From Halanaerobiales bacterium (GTDB lineage Bacteria; Bacillota_F; Halanaerobiia; Halanaerobiales; DTU029): a stretch of DNA of 5,523 nt. The stretch lies in the NCBI GenBank assembly GCA_016278415.1, contig JADQBV010000245.1, positions 1 through 5,523 of the forward strand. The letters are read 5' to 3'. Of this stretch, positions 4,535-5,523 are shown in pieces. The stretch's first letter is position 1; each line of letters starts with the position of its first letter. The notes below the pieces were generated by a model. It was not told the origin of the DNA. It saw nothing but the letters and a program-made list of their open reading frames with translations, and searched no databases. The position numbers and the translations under genes are program-made.

Positions 4535-4545
4535 AAAGAGGTGAT
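4535..4545 (+). promoter_or_regulatory. Near-consensus ribosome-binding site
   Basis: AAAGAGGTGAT matches the full anti-Shine-Dalgarno complement AAGGAGGTGAT with one mismatch and ends 4 nt before the ATG at 4550. It predicts strong translation and fixes the start. Confidence 0.85.
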
Positions 4546-4549
4546 TTAA

Positions 4550-5523
4550 ATGGATGGTAAATTTCTTGTTTTGTTAATAGATGGTATGGCAGATTATCCT
4601 ATGGATGAATTAGATGGAATAACGGCATTAGAATATGCAAATACCCCCGGTATAGATCAATTGGCTCGAAAAGCAGAAATGGGACTTGCCAAAACAGTAC
4701 CTGATGGTTATGCTCCTGGAAGCGATGTAGCTAACATGAGTGTCTTAGGTTATGATCCAGCTAGATATTATACTGGCCGGTCTCCTTTTGAAGCATTAAG
4801 TATGGGAGTTGATCTTAAAGAGGGAGATATATCTCTACGCTGTAATCTTGTAACTTTAAAAGGTCAAGGTAACTATGCCAATAAGATCATGTGGGATCAT
4901 AGTGCAGGTGAAATATCTACTGAAGAGGCTAAGGTAATAATTGAAGATTGTGAAAGGGAATTAGGGTCAGATGAGTTTAAATTTTATCCTGGTGTTAGTT
5001 ATCGTCATCTGCTTGTCTGGAAAGATGGAGATATAGATATTGATTTAACTCCTCCTCATGATATCCTGGAAAAGAGTATTAATGGACACTTACCTGAAGG
5101 AGTAAAAAGCGATAGATTATTAAGATTAATGGAAAAGAGTTATAAATTTTTAAAAGATCATCTAGTTAACATGGATAGAAGAGAAAAAGGAAAGTTGGAG
5201 GCGAATTCAATCTGGTTTTGGGGTGAGGGTGTCAAACCAAGTCTGAGCTCTTTCAGCGAGAAATACGATATGGAAGGCTCTGTGATATCAGCTGTAGATC
5301 TTATAAAAGGTCTTGGTCTGGCAGCAGGTTTAAAGTCTATAGATGTTAAAGGGGCTACTGGACGAATTGATACTAATTTTAAGGCTAAGGTAGAAGCAGC
5401 AATTTCTAGCTTGCATTCTGGTAATGATTTTGTTTTCTTACATATTGAAGCAGCAGATGAAGCCGGACATCAAGGAGATTTAGATACAAAGATTAAGGCT
5501 ATTGAAATGGTAGATAAATTAGT
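4550..5523 (+). CDS. apgM: Cofactor-independent phosphoglycerate mutase family / proposed homoserine kinase, 3' end missing
   Basis: The first 324 codons of an alkaline-phosphatase-superfamily protein; the frame is open to the window end, and as the family has about 400 residues roughly 75 are missing. It begins FLVLLIDGMADYPMDEL, with metal-ligand Asp11 in the DGM motif. The nucleophile Ser58 sits in APGSDVANMSVLGYDP (55-70), followed by YYTGRSPFEALSMGV (73-87) and CNLVTL (98-103). A second metal-site segment is HIEAADEAGHQGD (298-310) with Asp303 and His307. Archaeal-type members (ApgM) interconvert 2- and 3-phosphoglycerate without 2,3-bisphosphoglycerate. The wording of the Ser58 and TGR motifs is close to the bacterial subgroup annotated as 'proposed homoserine kinase' (TIGR02535), which would place it in threonine synthesis instead. 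Sequence alone does not decide. It follows trpS by 129 nt but has its own promoter. It is the most GC-rich gene here (29 G+C of 60 at 4681-4740). Confidence 0.9.
   Translation, partial: MDGKFLVLLIDGMADYPMDELDGITALEYANTPGIDQLARKAEMGLAKTVPDGYAPGSDVANMSVLGYDPARYYTGRSPFEALSMGVDLKEGDISLRCNLVTLKGQGNYANKIMWDHSAGEISTEEAKVIIEDCERELGSDEFKFYPGVSYRHLLVWKDGDIDIDLTPPHDILEKSINGHLPEGVKSDRLLRLMEKSYKFLKDHLVNMDRREKGKLEANSIWFWGEGVKPSLSSFSEKYDMEGSVISAVDLIKGLGLAAGLKSIDVKGATGRIDTNFKAKVEAAISSLHSGNDFVFLHIEAADEAGHQGDLDTKIKAIEMVDKL

Noticed and set aside
4509..4537. A second promoter, TTGAAA at 4509-4514 and TATAAA at 4532-4537 with 17 nt spacing
   Set aside because: The hexamers are good, but the -10 box overlaps the ribosome-binding site, so the transcript would start at or after it and be nearly leaderless. 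It is probably a by-product of AT-rich sequence.
1..5523. CRISPR array, tRNA genes, transposon ends or a transposase
   Set aside because: No regularly spaced repeats, no tRNA cloverleaf signature, no target-site duplication with terminal inverted repeats around any unit, and no recombinase motif were found by reading both strands.

Overview
The window looks like chromosomal DNA from a low-GC, anaerobic member of the Bacillota. The coding sequences are AT-rich, Shine-Dalgarno sites are strong, and TrpS and the ApgM-type protein read like clostridial or Halanaerobiales proteins. The order-level placement is an inference from the look of these proteins. All genes lie on the + strand and use the standard code.

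The left part (1-3223) is accessory in character. It holds three unrelated ORFs: a membrane-anchored TPR protein (317-1738), a transglutaminase-like cysteine protein (1878-2492) and a RimJ/RimL-type GNAT acetyltransferase (2660-3223, TTG start). Each is preceded by its own spacer of about 140-315 nt. The spacers are richer in G+C than the AT-rich ORFs around them and are full of inverted repeats, which is the reverse of the usual pattern. None of the three shows a convincing promoter, yet each ends in a good ribosome-binding site. Spacers A (1-316) and C (2493-2659) share a related core block, followed in each by a hairpin. This looks like a set of 'structured spacer + promoterless ORF' units, reminiscent of gene cassettes, but canonical integron attC boxes could not be found. 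It is the most interesting part of the window.

The stretch 3224-3415 is a transition. It carries a compact dyad, a 32-codon ORF that may be the tail of a decayed acetyltransferase gene, and a possible -10 box just before trpS. No T-box leader is visible.

The right part (3416-5523) is housekeeping. It holds trpS (tryptophanyl-tRNA synthetase; ATG at 3416 preferred over an upstream TTG that overlaps the ribosome-binding site) and, after 129 nt, the start of a cofactor-independent phosphoglycerate mutase/proposed homoserine kinase family gene that runs off the window. The second gene has its own sigma-A-like promoter and two back-to-back hairpins in its leader, so it is probably transcribed independently of trpS. 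No tRNA, rRNA, CRISPR array, transposase or integrase was seen.
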